In this document: positions 44,434 through 54,357 of the stretch, in pieces | Layout: each line of letters opens with the position of its first letter | Position numbering within the stretch: position 1 is the stretch's first letter | Notes under the pieces: model-generated | Database searches by the model: none | What the model saw: only the letters and a program-made list of their open reading frames with translations | Told to the model about the DNA's origin: nothing | Source of the DNA: Microvirga tunisiensis | GTDB lineage: Bacteria; Pseudomonadota; Alphaproteobacteria; Rhizobiales; Beijerinckiaceae | NCBI RefSeq assembly: GCF_009296175.1 | Contig: NZ_VOSK01000008.1 | Coordinates: 23,881-87,880, forward strand | Length of the DNA stretch: 64,000 nucleotides | Direction: 5' to 3' | Translations under genes and position numbers: made by a program

Positions 44434-45549
44434 GGTTTTTTTTCCGTTATTGTTCGAATGAATGAGGGTGAGAACGACCTGCGCCAGACGCTCCGCCGCA
44501 TCCGTGATGCTGGCGCTATGTGCAGCGGCGGCGGCTTTGGTCAAGCGGTCAGGCTCTTGAAAAAAGAGCTGAATCTCGTTTGCCAGCCTCTCAGGGGTGA
44601 AGTCCGATTGCGGACAAACGATGGCGGCCCCGAGATCTCCGAGGGTTTTGGCGTTGGCCGCCTGGTCCTGGTCGAGGGAGCCCGGCAGGGGCACGAGGAC
44701 CGAGGGGCGACCGATTACCGCAAGCTCCGCGACGGTCGAGGCGCCGGAACGGGAGACCACGAGATGGGCCTGGGCCAGCCGGTACGGCAGATCCTTGAAG
44801 AAGGGCTCGGCCTCGAATTCCACACCCAGTTTCCGGTAATGGTCGCGGACCCGCTCCAGGTCCTCGCCCCGGGCCTGCTGGGTGACAGCAAGGCGTGTTC
44901 TCAGGTTCGGCGGCAGGAGCTCGATCGCCGGCGGCACCACATCGCTCATGACCCGCGCGCCCTGGCTGCCGCCGACCACGAGGAGGCGGAGCTTTCCATT
45001 GGGTTCCAGGCTTGCATAGGGCTGCTTCGCGGCTTCCAGCACCGCGGGACGGATCGGGTTGCCCGTGTGGACGAGCTTTCCGGGCACGTTCGCCGGAACC
45101 CCCTTGATATCGGCGAAACCCGTCGCAATCACGGTGGCGCGGCGGGCGAGCAGGCGGTTCGCGCGCCCCATCACGCCATTCGCCTCATGGATCACCGTCG
45201 GCACCTTGAGGAAGTAGGCTGCCAATACCGGTGGCACGGTGGGGTAACCGCCGAAGCCCACGACGACGACAGGCTTCATCTGCCGCATGAGGGATGCGGC
45301 CTTCAGGGTCCCCTGCCCGAGCAGCAGAGCCGCCTTCGCCATCTGCGGCAGCGAGCGGCCAGATGGGGTCGCGGACGGAATCTCGACGACCTCGTCAGCC
45401 GGAAACGAGCCTCCATAGGCATTGGCGCGCTTGTCGGTCGCGAGCGCCACCTTTGCACCAGAGGCCTTCAGGGCATTCGCCAGTGCTTCGGCCGGAAAAA
45501 GATGACCGCCGGTTCCGCCGGCGGTCAGGAGGATGAGAGGAGCGCTCAT
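44434..45549 (-). CDS. murG: UDP-N-acetylglucosamine--lipid I GlcNAc transferase, reading through into murC
   Basis: Peripheral membrane glycosyltransferase that makes lipid II. N-terminal [20 protein letters not shown], middle [35 protein letters not shown], then [12 protein letters not shown] and the UDP-GlcNAc loop [20 protein letters not shown] with [13 protein letters not shown]. 372 residues to the murC ATG. The reading frame has no stop: it ends [13 protein letters not shown] and enters murC directly. With seven A instead of eight (44436-44443) it would read NGKKP then TGA, overlapping the murC ATG. The ATG start shares a base with the ftsW stop. Confidence 0.93.
44436..44443. other. 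A8 tract (T8 on the plus strand) at the murG-murC junction
   Basis: Eight identical bases sit directly before the murC start codon. Length eight fuses murG and murC in frame; length seven ends murG at TGA overlapping the murC ATG, the usual arrangement in this cluster. Such tracts are known sites of RNA-polymerase slippage and of base-call error. Confidence 0.85.
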
Positions 45550-46691
45550 CAATGCGCCCGATCCTGCCCGTAATGGTCCATCATCTCGGCGCGCGGCCGC
45601 CGCCGCGTGAGCGCGATGAGGAAGCCCATGCCGAGCGCGAGAGAGAGCAGCGACGAGCCGCCATAGGAGATGAAGGGCAGCGTCATGCCCTTGGCTGGCA
45701 TGAGATGCACGTTCACCATCATGTTGATGCAGGCCTGCAGGCCGAACATGAAAATGAGGCCCGTGGCGGCGAGACGGCAGAACGTGTCCTCGCTGCGCCG
45801 GGCGAGCGACAGGCCGCGCAGCACGATGAAGGCGAAGACCAGGAGCAGCACGATGCAGACGACGATGCCGAATTCTTCTGCCGTGACGGCGAAGATGAAG
45901 TCGGTGTGGGCATCGGGCAGGATGCGCTTGACCGTGCCCTCGCCCGGACCGCGCCCGAGCCAGCCGCCGCGCGAGAAGGATTCCATCGCCGTGTCCACCT
46001 GGAAGGTGTCGCCGGAGTCCTTGTCGAGAAAGCGCTCGATGCGGGCCCGCACGTGCGGCAGGAATTCATAGGCCGCCACGATGCCCACAAGTCCGGCACC
46101 CCCGAGGCCCATCACCCAGAACCAGTGCAGGCCGGCGATGAAGAACAGGCCGCACCACACGATGGTGACCAGCATGGTCTGGCCGAAATCAGGCTGGAGG
46201 ATGAGCGGAATGATGGTGGCGGGCAGAAGCAGGAGCGCCAGCAGCGTGCCCGGGACGTCCTTGCGCCGCGCACCCTCCGAGAAAGCCCAGGCCGACAGCA
46301 CCACGAAGGCGGGCTTGACGAATTCCGACGGTTGCAAGCCGAGCGGGCCGATCATGATCCAGCGATGGGCGCCCTTGATCTCAGGACCGTATTGGAACGC
46401 CAGCAGGATCAGCACCATGGCGACCGCATAGACCAGCAGCGCCAGACGCCGGATGTGGCGCAGGGACAGGAACGAGACCGGGATCATGATGGCGAGCGCC
46501 GGGACGAGGAACATCACCTGCCGGTTCACGAAATGAAACGTGGAGAGGCCGAGGCGCTCCGCAACGGGCGGCCCGCCGGCCATTAGGAAGACGAGACCTG
46601 CCAGCATGAGGATGGCGAGACCTGCGAGAAGCAGGCGGTCGACCGTCCACCACCAATCGCCGAAAGCCGAGCGTTCCGCGCGCGACACCAT
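45549..46691 (-). CDS. ftsW: Lipid II polymerase/flippase FtsW (SEDS family)
   Basis: Integral membrane glycosyltransferase partner of FtsI. Start at the [18 protein letters not shown]; a TTG two codons earlier would be in frame. About ten hydrophobic helices. SEDS motifs: [35 protein letters not shown] [47 protein letters not shown] [16 protein letters not shown], and [20 protein letters not shown] near the end. 380 residues. Confidence 0.95.
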   Translation of the reverse strand: MVSRAERSAFGDWWWTVDRLLLAGLAILMLAGLVFLMAGGPPVAERLGLSTFHFVNRQVMFLVPALAIMIPVSFLSLRHIRRLALLVYAVAMVLILLAFQYGPEIKGAHRWIMIGPLGLQPSEFVKPAFVVLSAWAFSEGARRKDVPGTLLALLLLPATIIPLILQPDFGQTMLVTIVWCGLFFIAGLHWFWVMGLGGAGLVGIVAAYEFLPHVRARIERFLDKDSGDTFQVDTAMESFSRGGWLGRGPGEGTVKRILPDAHTDFIFAVTAEEFGIVVCIVLLLVFAFIVLRGLSLARRSEDTFCRLAATGLIFMFGLQACINMMVNVHLMPAKGMTLPFISYGGSSLLSLALGMGFLIALTRRRPRAEMMDHYGQDRAH

Positions 46692-46693
46692 CT

Positions 46694-48085
46694 TCAAGCC
46701 CCCTTGGCTTCAAGGCCGGGTAATGCCCGGACCAGATCGCGGAAATGGTTTCCGCGCACTTCGTAATTCGGAAATTGGTCATAGGACGCGCAGGCCGGCG
46801 ACAGCAGCACGACGGCCGGGCTCCCCAGCGCCTGCGCATCCGCTGCCGCCTGTGCCACAGCGTTGTCGAGAGTGCCGCACTGGACATGCGGAACGTCGCT
46901 GCCGAGCGTCCCGGCAAATTCGTCCGCAGCCGCGCCGATGAGATAGGCCTTGCGGATCTTCGGGAAATAGGATGTCAGCGGCTCGATCCCGCCTTCCTTC
47001 GCCTTGCCGCCGAGGATCCAGAGAATGTCGTCGAAGGACTTCAGCGCCTTCTCGGTGGAATCCGCGTTCGTGGCCTTGGAGTCGTTGATGAAAAGGGTCG
47101 ATCCGATGCGGCCGACCTCTTCCATGCGATGCGGCAGGCCGGGGAAGGTGTGGAGGCCGGCGCGGATCTCCTCAGGCGAAATGCCCGAGGCCAGGGCGAC
47201 TGCGACCGCGGCAGCGGCGTTCTGCGCATTGTGAGCGCCGCGCAGCGAGCCGATGCCCGACAGGTTGGCGACAGGAGCGGCACCCGACACCGTCACCCCG
47301 ACAAGCGTTTCGCCGTCCGCGAAGACGCCCTTCACACCAAGCGGCTCGACCGAAACGCGAGCGACGTTCACACCCTTTGCCTGGCATGAATCGGCGATCG
47401 CACGGCTCATCGGATCGTCGACGCCGATGACGGCAAGCCCCGCCTTCGCCACCAGCCGCTGCTTGATCGCTGCGTAATCTTCCATCGTCCCGTGCCGGTC
47501 GATGTGATCGGGCGAAAGGTTGAGATGAACGCCCATGGTAGGCGCGAGCGAGGGCGCCAGATCGATCTGGAATGAGGAGCACTCGATCACGTGGATGCGG
47601 TCGTCGGCAGGTGGCTCCAGCGAGAGGATCGCGGTGCCGATATTGCCGCCCATCTGCACGTCGCGGCCAGCTTCGCGCAGGATATGCGCGATCAGCGCCG
47701 TCGTGGTGGATTTCCCGTTCGTGCCGGTAATGGCAACAAAGGGTGCATTCGGCGCGATCTTCTCCCGCTCGCGGCAGAACAGCTCGATATCGCCGATGAT
47801 CTCGACGCCGGCCGCACGCGCGAGCTTCGCCGACCAGTGCGGCTCGGGATGGGTCAGCGGCACACCGGGCGAGAGGATGAAGGACGAGAACCTCGACCAA
47901 TCCGCATTCCGCAGGTCGCCCGTTTCGATGCCCCTCGCGTTGGCCTCGGCCATCTTGGCCGGATTATCGTCGCAGGCGATCACATGCGCCCCGCCCTCGT
48001 TCAGGGCAAGCGCCGTCGCCAGCCCCGAGCCGCCGAGGCCGAAGAGAGCGACCGTTCTGCCTGAGAAGGTGGTGACGGGGATCAT
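46694..48085 (-). CDS. murD: UDP-N-acetylmuramoyl-L-alanine--D-glutamate ligase
   Basis: Adds D-Glu to the peptide stem. 463 residues. Rossmann part [23 protein letters not shown] loop [39 protein letters not shown], and the ligase domain [20 protein letters not shown] with [13 protein letters not shown] and the late [19 protein letters not shown]. All consistent with MurD. Two nt separate its stop from the ftsW start. Confidence 0.96.
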   Translation of the reverse strand: MIPVTTFSGRTVALFGLGGSGLATALALNEGGAHVIACDDNPAKMAEANARGIETGDLRNADWSRFSSFILSPGVPLTHPEPHWSAKLARAAGVEIIGDIELFCREREKIAPNAPFVAITGTNGKSTTTALIAHILREAGRDVQMGGNIGTAILSLEPPADDRIHVIECSSFQIDLAPSLAPTMGVHLNLSPDHIDRHGTMEDYAAIKQRLVAKAGLAVIGVDDPMSRAIADSCQAKGVNVARVSVEPLGVKGVFADGETLVGVTVSGAAPVANLSGIGSLRGAHNAQNAAAAVAVALASGISPEEIRAGLHTFPGLPHRMEEVGRIGSTLFINDSKATNADSTEKALKSFDDILWILGGKAKEGGIEPLTSYFPKIRKAYLIGAAADEFAGTLGSDVPHVQCGTLDNAVAQAAADAQALGSPAVVLLSPACASYDQFPNYEVRGNHFRDLVRALPGLEAKGA

Positions 48086-48090
48086 GCGCG

Positions 48091-49176
48091 CTACCGCAGC
48101 TTGAGGGTGGCGAGGCCGGTGAGCGCCAGCACGACGGCGATGATCCAGAAGCGGATCACGACCTGCGGCTCGGTCCAGCCCAGCTGCTCGAAATGGTGGT
48201 GGATCGGCGCCATCTTGAAGACGCGCTTGCCCGTGAGCTTGAAGGAGGTGACCTGGATGATCACGGACATGATCTCCAGCACGAAGAGCCCACCGACGAT
48301 GGCGAGAACGAACTCGTGCTTGGCCGCCACTGCGATGGTGCCGAGAAGGCCGCCGAGGGCGAGCGAGCCCGTGTCGCCCATGAAGATCTGGGCCGGAGGT
48401 GCGTTGAACCAGAGGAAGCCGAGGCCTGCGCCGATGAGCGCACCGCAGATCACCGCGAGCTCACCGGTGCCGGGCACGAAATGGATCTGCAGGTAATTGG
48501 AGAACACCGCGTTACCGGACAGATAGGCGATGAAGCCGAATGTGCCCGCCGCGATCATCACCGGCACGATGGCGAGACCGTCGAGACCATCGGTGATGTT
48601 CACCGCATTGCCGGCGCCGACGATCACGAAGCCGGCGAAGACGATGTAGAACCAGCCGAGATTGAAGATCAGGTCCTTCGAGAACGGCAGCGCCAGTTTG
48701 TTGGCGAGGCCCGGCGTCGCCATGTAGGAGATGGCGATGCAGGCGACGGCGGCGATCAACGCCTCGATGGCGAGGCGCGAGCGGCCGGAAAAGCCTTTGT
48801 GCGACTGCTTCGTCACTTTCAGGTAATCGTCATAGAACCCAATGGCGCCGAAGCCCACGGTGACGAACAGCACGACCCACACATAGTGGTTTTCCAGGTT
48901 CGCCCAGAGCAGGGTCGAGATCAGCACGCCCGCGAGGATCATCAACCCGCCCATGGTCGGTGTGCCGCGCTTGGTCAAAAGGTGCGATTGCGGCCCGTCC
49001 TCGCGGATCGGCTGCCCCTTGCCCTGGCGCAGGCGCAGGAGCGAGATCATCCACGGGCCGAACAGGAAGACGATCAGCAAGCCGGTCGCCGTCGCGCCGC
49101 CGGTGCGGAACGTGATGTAGCGGAAGATATTGAGGGGGCTGAAATAGGGGCTGAGCTCAGCCAACCAGGTTAACAT
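48091..49176 (-). CDS. mraY: Phospho-N-acetylmuramoyl-pentapeptide transferase
   Basis: Integral membrane enzyme that joins the precursor to undecaprenyl phosphate to give lipid I. 361 residues, about ten helices. Motifs: [47 protein letters not shown] (catalytic-region Asp pair), [36 protein letters not shown], and [18 protein letters not shown]. Three nt downstream of murF and five upstream of murD. Confidence 0.97.
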   Translation of the reverse strand: MLTWLAELSPYFSPLNIFRYITFRTGGATATGLLIVFLFGPWMISLLRLRQGKGQPIREDGPQSHLLTKRGTPTMGGLMILAGVLISTLLWANLENHYVWVVLFVTVGFGAIGFYDDYLKVTKQSHKGFSGRSRLAIEALIAAVACIAISYMATPGLANKLALPFSKDLIFNLGWFYIVFAGFVIVGAGNAVNITDGLDGLAIVPVMIAAGTFGFIAYLSGNAVFSNYLQIHFVPGTGELAVICGALIGAGLGFLWFNAPPAQIFMGDTGSLALGGLLGTIAVAAKHEFVLAIVGGLFVLEIMSVIIQVTSFKLTGKRVFKMAPIHHHFEQLGWTEPQVVIRFWIIAVVLALTGLATLKLR

Positions 49177-49179
49177 CGA

Positions 49180-50613
49180 TCATCCTTTCAGCGCGTGGGC
49201 CGTCGAGCTCGCGCCGTAACGTTCTTTCAAAGCTTTGACAACCAGGGCCATCTTCATGCTGAGCGAGCCCTTGACGGTGATGGCATCGCCGGGGCGAACC
49301 GCCGCGCAGACGGCATCGACCAACTCGGCGGAGGTCTCCGCATGGGTTGCGACCTTGGCCTGCGGCAAAGCATCGACGAGGTTCTTCATCAAGGGACCGG
49401 CCGCGAACAGCAGGTCGATCCTGTTCGACTCGACCGCTTCGGCAAGCTCCGCGTGCAGGCGCGGACCCGTCTCGCCCAATTCCTTCATGTCGCCCAGGAC
49501 AACGATCCGCCGCGCGCCGCGGCCGAGTTCGACGGTGCCGAGATTGGCGAGCGCCGCGCGCATGGAGGCCGGATTGGCGTTGTAGCTCTCATCGATCAGC
49601 AGAGCCTCGCTGTCGCCGATGGCGAGGACGGTCCGCTCGCCGCGTCCGACCGGGGGCTTCAGTTCGGCGAAGGAAAGCGCCACGAGCGTGAGATCGGCGC
49701 CGAGCGCATGGGAGGCCGCAAGCACGCTCAAGGAATTCAGCGCGATGTGCCGGCCGGCCGTGCCGATCTTGTAGGTCAGGGGCTGGCCGAAGACCGTGGC
49801 GTCCACGACCGAATGATCGGGCTTCACGATGATGCGGTGAGCGCGAATGTCCGCCGCCTCGTGCTCGCCGAAGGTGATCACACGGCCCGCCGCGGACGCG
49901 TAGGCGTGGGCGCGCATGCGCTCGAAATACGCATTGTCGCGGCTGATCACTGCCGTGCCGCCGGGCTCGAGGCCGGAGAAGATCTCGCCCTTGGCATCGG
50001 CGATGCCCCAGAGCGAAGGAAAGAACTCGATATGGACCGGCTCGACCGTGGTGATGACCGCCACATGCGGACGGACCATGCCCGTCAGCGGCAGGATCTC
50101 GTGTGCATGATTCATGCCGATTTCGAACACGCCGAAAGTGGTCTCGCGTGGCATGCGGACAAGCGTCAGCGGCACGCCCCAATGATTGTTGTAGGAGGCC
50201 ACGGACGCATGGGTCGCGCCATGGCGTGCCAGCGAGAGCCGCATGGCCTCCTTCGTGCCGGTCTTGCCGACGGAGCCGGTGATCGCGACGATCTTCGCAT
50301 CGGTGCGCTTGCGCGCGGCGCGCGCCATCTGACGCATGGCCTCGAGCACGTCCGGCACGACGATGAGCCTGTCGGAGTCCCTGAAGGCAGGAGCCTTTTC
50401 CTCGGACACGACCGCAGCCGACGCGCCCTTCTCCAGAGCCGCCGCCACGAAATCGTGCCCGTCATGCACATCGCCCCTGATGGCGAAGTAGAGATCGCCC
50501 GGCTCCAGGGTGCGCGTATCGATGGATGCACCCGTCGCCTGCGCAAAGCCGCCGCCGAGGCGGGCGCCTGTGGCGGCTGCGATCTCATCCGATGTCCAAA
50601 GGGGCGAATTCAT
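49180..50613 (-). CDS. murF: UDP-MurNAc-tripeptide--D-Ala-D-Ala ligase
   Basis: Adds the D-Ala-D-Ala dipeptide. 477 residues. N-terminal Mur domain (SIDTRTLEPGDLYFAIRGDV, HDGHDFVAAALEKGA), ATP loop KIVAITGSVGKTGTKEAM, HASVASYNNHWGVPLTLVRM, EIGMNHAHEI, VHIEFFPSLWGIADAKGEIF, and C-terminal DESYNANPASMRAALANL and VLGDMKELGE. The start overlaps the murE stop as ATGA. Confidence 0.96.
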   Translation of the reverse strand: MNSPLWTSDEIAAATGARLGGGFAQATGASIDTRTLEPGDLYFAIRGDVHDGHDFVAAALEKGASAAVVSEEKAPAFRDSDRLIVVPDVLEAMRQMARAARKRTDAKIVAITGSVGKTGTKEAMRLSLARHGATHASVASYNNHWGVPLTLVRMPRETTFGVFEIGMNHAHEILPLTGMVRPHVAVITTVEPVHIEFFPSLWGIADAKGEIFSGLEPGGTAVISRDNAYFERMRAHAYASAAGRVITFGEHEAADIRAHRIIVKPDHSVVDATVFGQPLTYKIGTAGRHIALNSLSVLAASHALGADLTLVALSFAELKPPVGRGERTVLAIGDSEALLIDESYNANPASMRAALANLGTVELGRGARRIVVLGDMKELGETGPRLHAELAEAVESNRIDLLFAAGPLMKNLVDALPQAKVATHAETSAELVDAVCAAVRPGDAITVKGSLSMKMALVVKALKERYGASSTAHALKG

Positions 50614-52079
50614 CCCTGCCTCTCCGCAATGGCCGCCCGGACCTCGTCGTGGTCCGAGAACGGCAGGGTCCGGTCGCCGATGATTTGGCCCGTTTCATGG
50701 CCTTTGCCGGCGACGACCAGAATATCGCCGTCCCGAAGCTCGTTCACGGCCGTGCGGATCGCCTCAGCGCGATCGCCGATCTCGCGGGCGCCGGGCGCAC
50801 CTTTCATGACTTCGGCGCGGATCGCAGCCGGATCCTCGGAACGAGGATTATCGTCCGTGACGATGACAAGATCCGCCTTCTCCGAGGCGATGCGTCCCAT
50901 GAGCGGACGTTTTCCCCGATCCCTGTCGCCGCCGCAGCCGACGACGCAGACGAGGCGTCCCTTCACGAAGGGGCGCAGGGCATCGAGCACGTGAGCCAGC
51001 GCATCGGGCTTGTGGGCGTAGTCGACGATGCAGATGGCGCCATCCACCTCGCCCACCTGCTCCAGGCGGCCGGACACGCCTTTCAGAGTCTTGAAGCCCT
51101 CAAGCACCTCGGCTGCCCTGCCCTCGCCTTCGACGGCGAGAACGAGGCCTGCGGCGACGAGAGCATTCTCGACCTGGAAGGCACCCAGCAGCGGCAGCGT
51201 CGTCCGGACGGTTGTCCCAAAAGCCTCGACGGTCAGCACCTGCGTGAATTCTTCCGCGCGGACTTCGACGAGACGGATCGTCTCGCCCATGCTGCCGGTC
51301 GTGAAGAGTTTCAGGCCGCGATGGCGCACACCATCCAGAAACACGTCCGCATAAGGACCGTCCACATTGATGATGGCGGGTGCATCGCCTGGCAGCAGGG
51401 TATCGAACAGGCGCATCTTCGCCTTGGCATAGGCCTCGGTCGTGGCGTGATAATCGAGGTGATCACGGCCGAGATTGGTGAAGCCTGCAGCCTGCAGGCG
51501 CACGCCGTCGAGACGGCGCTGGTCGATGCCGTGCGAGGAAGCCTCCATGGCGAGGCGCGTAACGCCGTCGTTCGCCAGGCGGTCGAAGCTCTCGTGCAGG
51601 GAGATCGGGTCCGGAGTCGTCAGCGAGCCATAGGCCGCGCCATCCGACGTGATGATGCCAAGCGTGCCGACGCTGGCGGATTTGTAGCCCAGATGGGCGA
51701 AAAGCTGGCGTGTGAAATCGGCCACCGAACTCTTGCCGCTCGTGCCCGTAACGGCGACGACCTTCTCCGGCTGCTTCGGATAGAAGCGTGCAGCCGCTAG
51801 AGCGAGCGCCCGGCGGACATCGCTGACCCGCACATAGGCGACCTGACCCGGCAGATCCGATGGACGTTCCGCTTCGCCGACAATGGCGACTGCTCCGGCA
51901 GTCACGGCCTGCGGCACGAAGCTCATGCCGTCCACCTTCGTGCCCGGCACGGCAAAGAACAGGGTGCCCCGCTCCACCTTGCGGCTGTCGGAGGCGACCT
52001 TCGAAACAGCGAGAGGGGCATGCTCATGCCCCTGCGCTTCAGCCATCAGATCGCCGAGATGCATGCTGCGTGCGCTCAT
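50610..52079 (-). CDS. murE: UDP-MurNAc-L-Ala-D-Glu--2,6-diaminopimelate ligase
   Basis: Adds the third residue of the stem peptide. 489 residues with SDSRKVERGTLFFAVPGTKV, ATP loop VAVTGTSGKSSVADFTRQL, TTPDPISLHESFDRL, MEASSHGIDQRRLDGV, and the specificity motif DDNPRSEDPAAIRAE. DNPR indicates meso-diaminopimelate rather than lysine. Overlaps ftsI by 4 nt upstream and murF by 4 nt downstream. Confidence 0.96.
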   Translation of the reverse strand: MSARSMHLGDLMAEAQGHEHAPLAVSKVASDSRKVERGTLFFAVPGTKVDGMSFVPQAVTAGAVAIVGEAERPSDLPGQVAYVRVSDVRRALALAAARFYPKQPEKVVAVTGTSGKSSVADFTRQLFAHLGYKSASVGTLGIITSDGAAYGSLTTPDPISLHESFDRLANDGVTRLAMEASSHGIDQRRLDGVRLQAAGFTNLGRDHLDYHATTEAYAKAKMRLFDTLLPGDAPAIINVDGPYADVFLDGVRHRGLKLFTTGSMGETIRLVEVRAEEFTQVLTVEAFGTTVRTTLPLLGAFQVENALVAAGLVLAVEGEGRAAEVLEGFKTLKGVSGRLEQVGEVDGAICIVDYAHKPDALAHVLDALRPFVKGRLVCVVGCGGDRDRGKRPLMGRIASEKADLVIVTDDNPRSEDPAAIRAEVMKGAPGAREIGDRAEAIRTAVNELRDGDILVVAGKGHETGQIIGDRTLPFSDHDEVRAAIAERQG

Positions 52080-53965
52080 CGGTTGCTGCCCCAGGCACCG
52101 AGGCGGGACATGAGCGGGAACGGCTGCGCCGGCGGCTCGAAGCGCGGCGGCACGCCGAGCAGCGGCGCCACGCGCTCGACCACATTGCCGGTCACCGGGC
52201 CGGCATTCCAGCCTGCGGTCGAGAAGCCATAGGTGCCCTCCACCGCCTGCGGCTCGTCCATGATGGTGAGGAACACGTATTTGGGCTTGTCGGCCGGCAC
52301 CACCGCCGTGAAGGTGGTGAGGTTCTTGTTCTTGGAATAGCGACCGTTGATCACCTTCTCGGCCGTGCCGGTCTTGCCGCCCACGAAGAAGCCCGCGATG
52401 GCGGCCGCGCTCGCCGAGCCTTCCGGCGTCGACGCGTTGAGACGCATCACATAGCGCATGGCCTCGCTCGTCTCAGGTTTGATCACCTGAAGGGCATTCT
52501 GCCGCGCTTCGGCTTCGGTGCGCTTCAGGAAGGTCGGCTTGATCATCACACCGCCATTCACCAGCGCGCCGACGGCCATCAAAGCCTGCAAAGGTGCGAC
52601 CGCGAGGCCGTGGCCGAAGGCAATGGTCATAGTGTTGAGCTCGCCCCAGCGCGGCGGGACGATCGGCAGAGCGTTCTCAGGCAGTTCGGTCTCAAGACGT
52701 GAGAGCTGGCCCATCTTGCGCAGGAAGGCCTTGTGGCCCTCGACGCCGATGCCGAGCGCCATGCGCGCCGTGCCGATGTTCGAGGAATGCACGAACACTT
52801 CCGGCGTGGAGAGCACCCGGTGCGTGGCGTGGTAGTCGCCGATGGTGAACTTGCCGTAGCGCAGCCCGGAGCGCGCATCGAAGGTCGAGTTGATGTTGTA
52901 CTTACCGGAATCGAGCGCCATCGCGACGGTGAGGGCCTTGAAGGTCGAGCCCATCTCGAACACGCCGACATTGATACGGTTGATCCGATCCTTTTCGAGC
53001 GCGTCGACCGGATTGTTGGGATCGTAGTCCGGCAACGACACGAGAGCGATGATCTCGCCCGTATTTACGTCCAGGACCGCACCTGCGGTAGCCTTGGCCT
53101 TGAACTTCGCCATGCCTTTGGCAAGCTCGTCGCGAAGCGCATGCTGCACGCGCAGATCGAGAGACAGCTGGATGGGCTTCAGGTCGGCGGCAGAAATGTT
53201 GAAGCCCGCGCCGTTGAGGTCCTGCAGACCCATGCTGTCGATGTATTTCTCGATGCCGGCGATGCCCACATTGTCCACGTTGGCGAAGCCGAGCACGTGT
53301 GCGGCGGCCTCCGCGTTCGGATAGACGCGCTTGTTCTCCGGCAGGAAGCCGATGCCAGGGATTCCGAGGCGATGCACTTCCGCCTGCTGGCGTGGCGTGA
53401 TCTCGCGCTTGACCCAGACGAAACCCTTCCTGGTGCTGAGCTTGTTGCGCAGGTCCGTCGCGTCGAGGTCGGGCAGCACGGCGGTCAGGAGCTCGACCGC
53501 CTCGTCCTTGTCGACGATGTTGCGCGGCTCGGCGAAGACGGAGACCATCTTCACGTCGGTGGCGAGAATTTCGCCGTTGCGATCGACGATGTCGGGGCGG
53601 GCCGCGGAAATTTCAGACGAAGCCGCGCGGCGCACTTCGCTCGTGTTCTCGCTCGTGACCGCAAGATAAACCAGTCGACCGCCGATGAGGCTGAACAAGC
53701 CGACGAAGCAGGCCGCAGCGAGACCCACGCGCGACGTGCTCTTGTCATGGCGCAGGCGAAACAGCTCTCGGGCGTGTCCGAGCACGCCGCGCTTAATGCG
53801 TCGCGCGGAAAAGTGGCTCCGGCTTTCCGCATCCAGCGATGCGTCACTCAAAGGCGCGAGCATTGGATCGGTTCCGAAAGTGGTGTCCACCATTGGATCC
53901 GATGCTCTATGGGGAAGGCTCTTACCCTGCCATTCGGTTTGGGGCTCTTGCAACACGAGGCTCAC
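52076..53965 (-). CDS. ftsI: Penicillin-binding protein 3 / FtsI, with repeat-derived N-terminal insert
   Basis: Septal transpeptidase acting with FtsW. The start is a GTG at 53965 inside a GTGA overlap with ftsL. A membrane helix is at about residues 79-100 (GLAAACFVGLFSLIGGRLVY), the dimerisation/pedestal domain begins RPDIVDRNGEILATDV, and the transpeptidase domain carries SxxK in MGSTFKALTVAM (about 338), SxN in HSSNIGTARM and KTG in GKTGTAEKV. 629 residues; the cytoplasmic tail is unusually long because residues 19-57 are encoded by dispersed repeat copy D. ATG codons at 53893 and 53863 inside the repeat could serve as alternative starts. Confidence 0.94.
   Translation of the reverse strand: MSLVLQEPQTEWQGKSLPHRASDPMVDTTFGTDPMLAPLSDASLDAESRSHFSARRIKRGVLGHARELFRLRHDKSTSRVGLAAACFVGLFSLIGGRLVYLAVTSENTSEVRRAASSEISAARPDIVDRNGEILATDVKMVSVFAEPRNIVDKDEAVELLTAVLPDLDATDLRNKLSTRKGFVWVKREITPRQQAEVHRLGIPGIGFLPENKRVYPNAEAAAHVLGFANVDNVGIAGIEKYIDSMGLQDLNGAGFNISAADLKPIQLSLDLRVQHALRDELAKGMAKFKAKATAGAVLDVNTGEIIALVSLPDYDPNNPVDALEKDRINRINVGVFEMGSTFKALTVAMALDSGKYNINSTFDARSGLRYGKFTIGDYHATHRVLSTPEVFVHSSNIGTARMALGIGVEGHKAFLRKMGQLSRLETELPENALPIVPPRWGELNTMTIAFGHGLAVAPLQALMAVGALVNGGVMIKPTFLKRTEAEARQNALQVIKPETSEAMRYVMRLNASTPEGSASAAAIAGFFVGGKTGTAEKVINGRYSKNKNLTTFTAVVPADKPKYVFLTIMDEPQAVEGTYGFSTAGWNAGPVTGNVVERVAPLLGVPPRFEPPAQPFPLMSRLGAWGSNR
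53795..53911. repeat. Dispersed palindromic repeat 1, copy D, inside the ftsI coding region
   Basis: Stem 1 ATGCGTCGCGCGG...ATCCAGCGATGCGT around AAAAGTGGCTCCGG; stem 2 GAGCATTGGATCGG...GGATCCGATGCTC around CGAAAGTGG. It is aligned with copies C and E in the same orientation. The minus strand reads it without stop as ASDPMVDTTFGTDPM and onward to SRSHFSARR. Confidence 0.88.
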
Positions 53966-54357
53966 CGTTTCGGGGTTTGGGTCGTCGGGGTGCGGGCGTC
54001 CGAATTCTTGTCCTTCGGCGTCGATGTGGGCTCGAGAAGCCCGAGCGCCTCGAGCTTGCGGCCGATCTCGTCCTCGCGTGAAGGACGGTTCGGCAGGTCG
54101 GACAAGCGCGCGAGTTGCTGGATCTTCAGGGGCTGCAGATCGAGATGCTTGTCGGCCGCTTCCTGAAGTCGGTCAGGGCGGTCGAGATATTGCCATTCGG
54201 CCTGCAGCACCGCGATGGCCTCGCGCTCGCGCTGCAACTTGGACTTCAGCTTCGCCACCTGCTCGGCATAATAGAGCGTGTCGTATTTGATCGAATAGGC
54301 ATATCCTGCCGATGCGATGAGAGCAGAGATCGCGATAATGTGGAGCAGCCGGATCAT
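53962..54357 (-). CDS. ftsL: Cell division protein FtsL
   Basis: Small bitopic divisome protein. 131 residues: an N-terminal membrane helix ([20 protein letters not shown]), then a periplasmic coiled coil ([40 protein letters not shown]) with [15 protein letters not shown], and a Pro/Thr/Lys-rich tail. The order rsmH, ftsL, ftsI with 4-nt overlaps on both sides identifies it, since the sequence itself is poorly conserved in the family. Confidence 0.92.
   Translation of the reverse strand: MIRLLHIIAISALIASAGYAYSIKYDTLYYAEQVAKLKSKLQREREAIAVLQAEWQYLDRPDRLQEAADKHLDLQPLKIQQLARLSDLPNRPSREDEIGRKLEALGLLEPTSTPKDKNSDARTPTTQTPKR

Noticed and set aside
43072..45573. An 833-codon plus-strand open frame opposite murG-murC
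   Set aside because: Antisense shadow of two conserved Mur genes; its residues (HVHQAH, RDRL repeats) reflect reverse codons, and it has no start signal.
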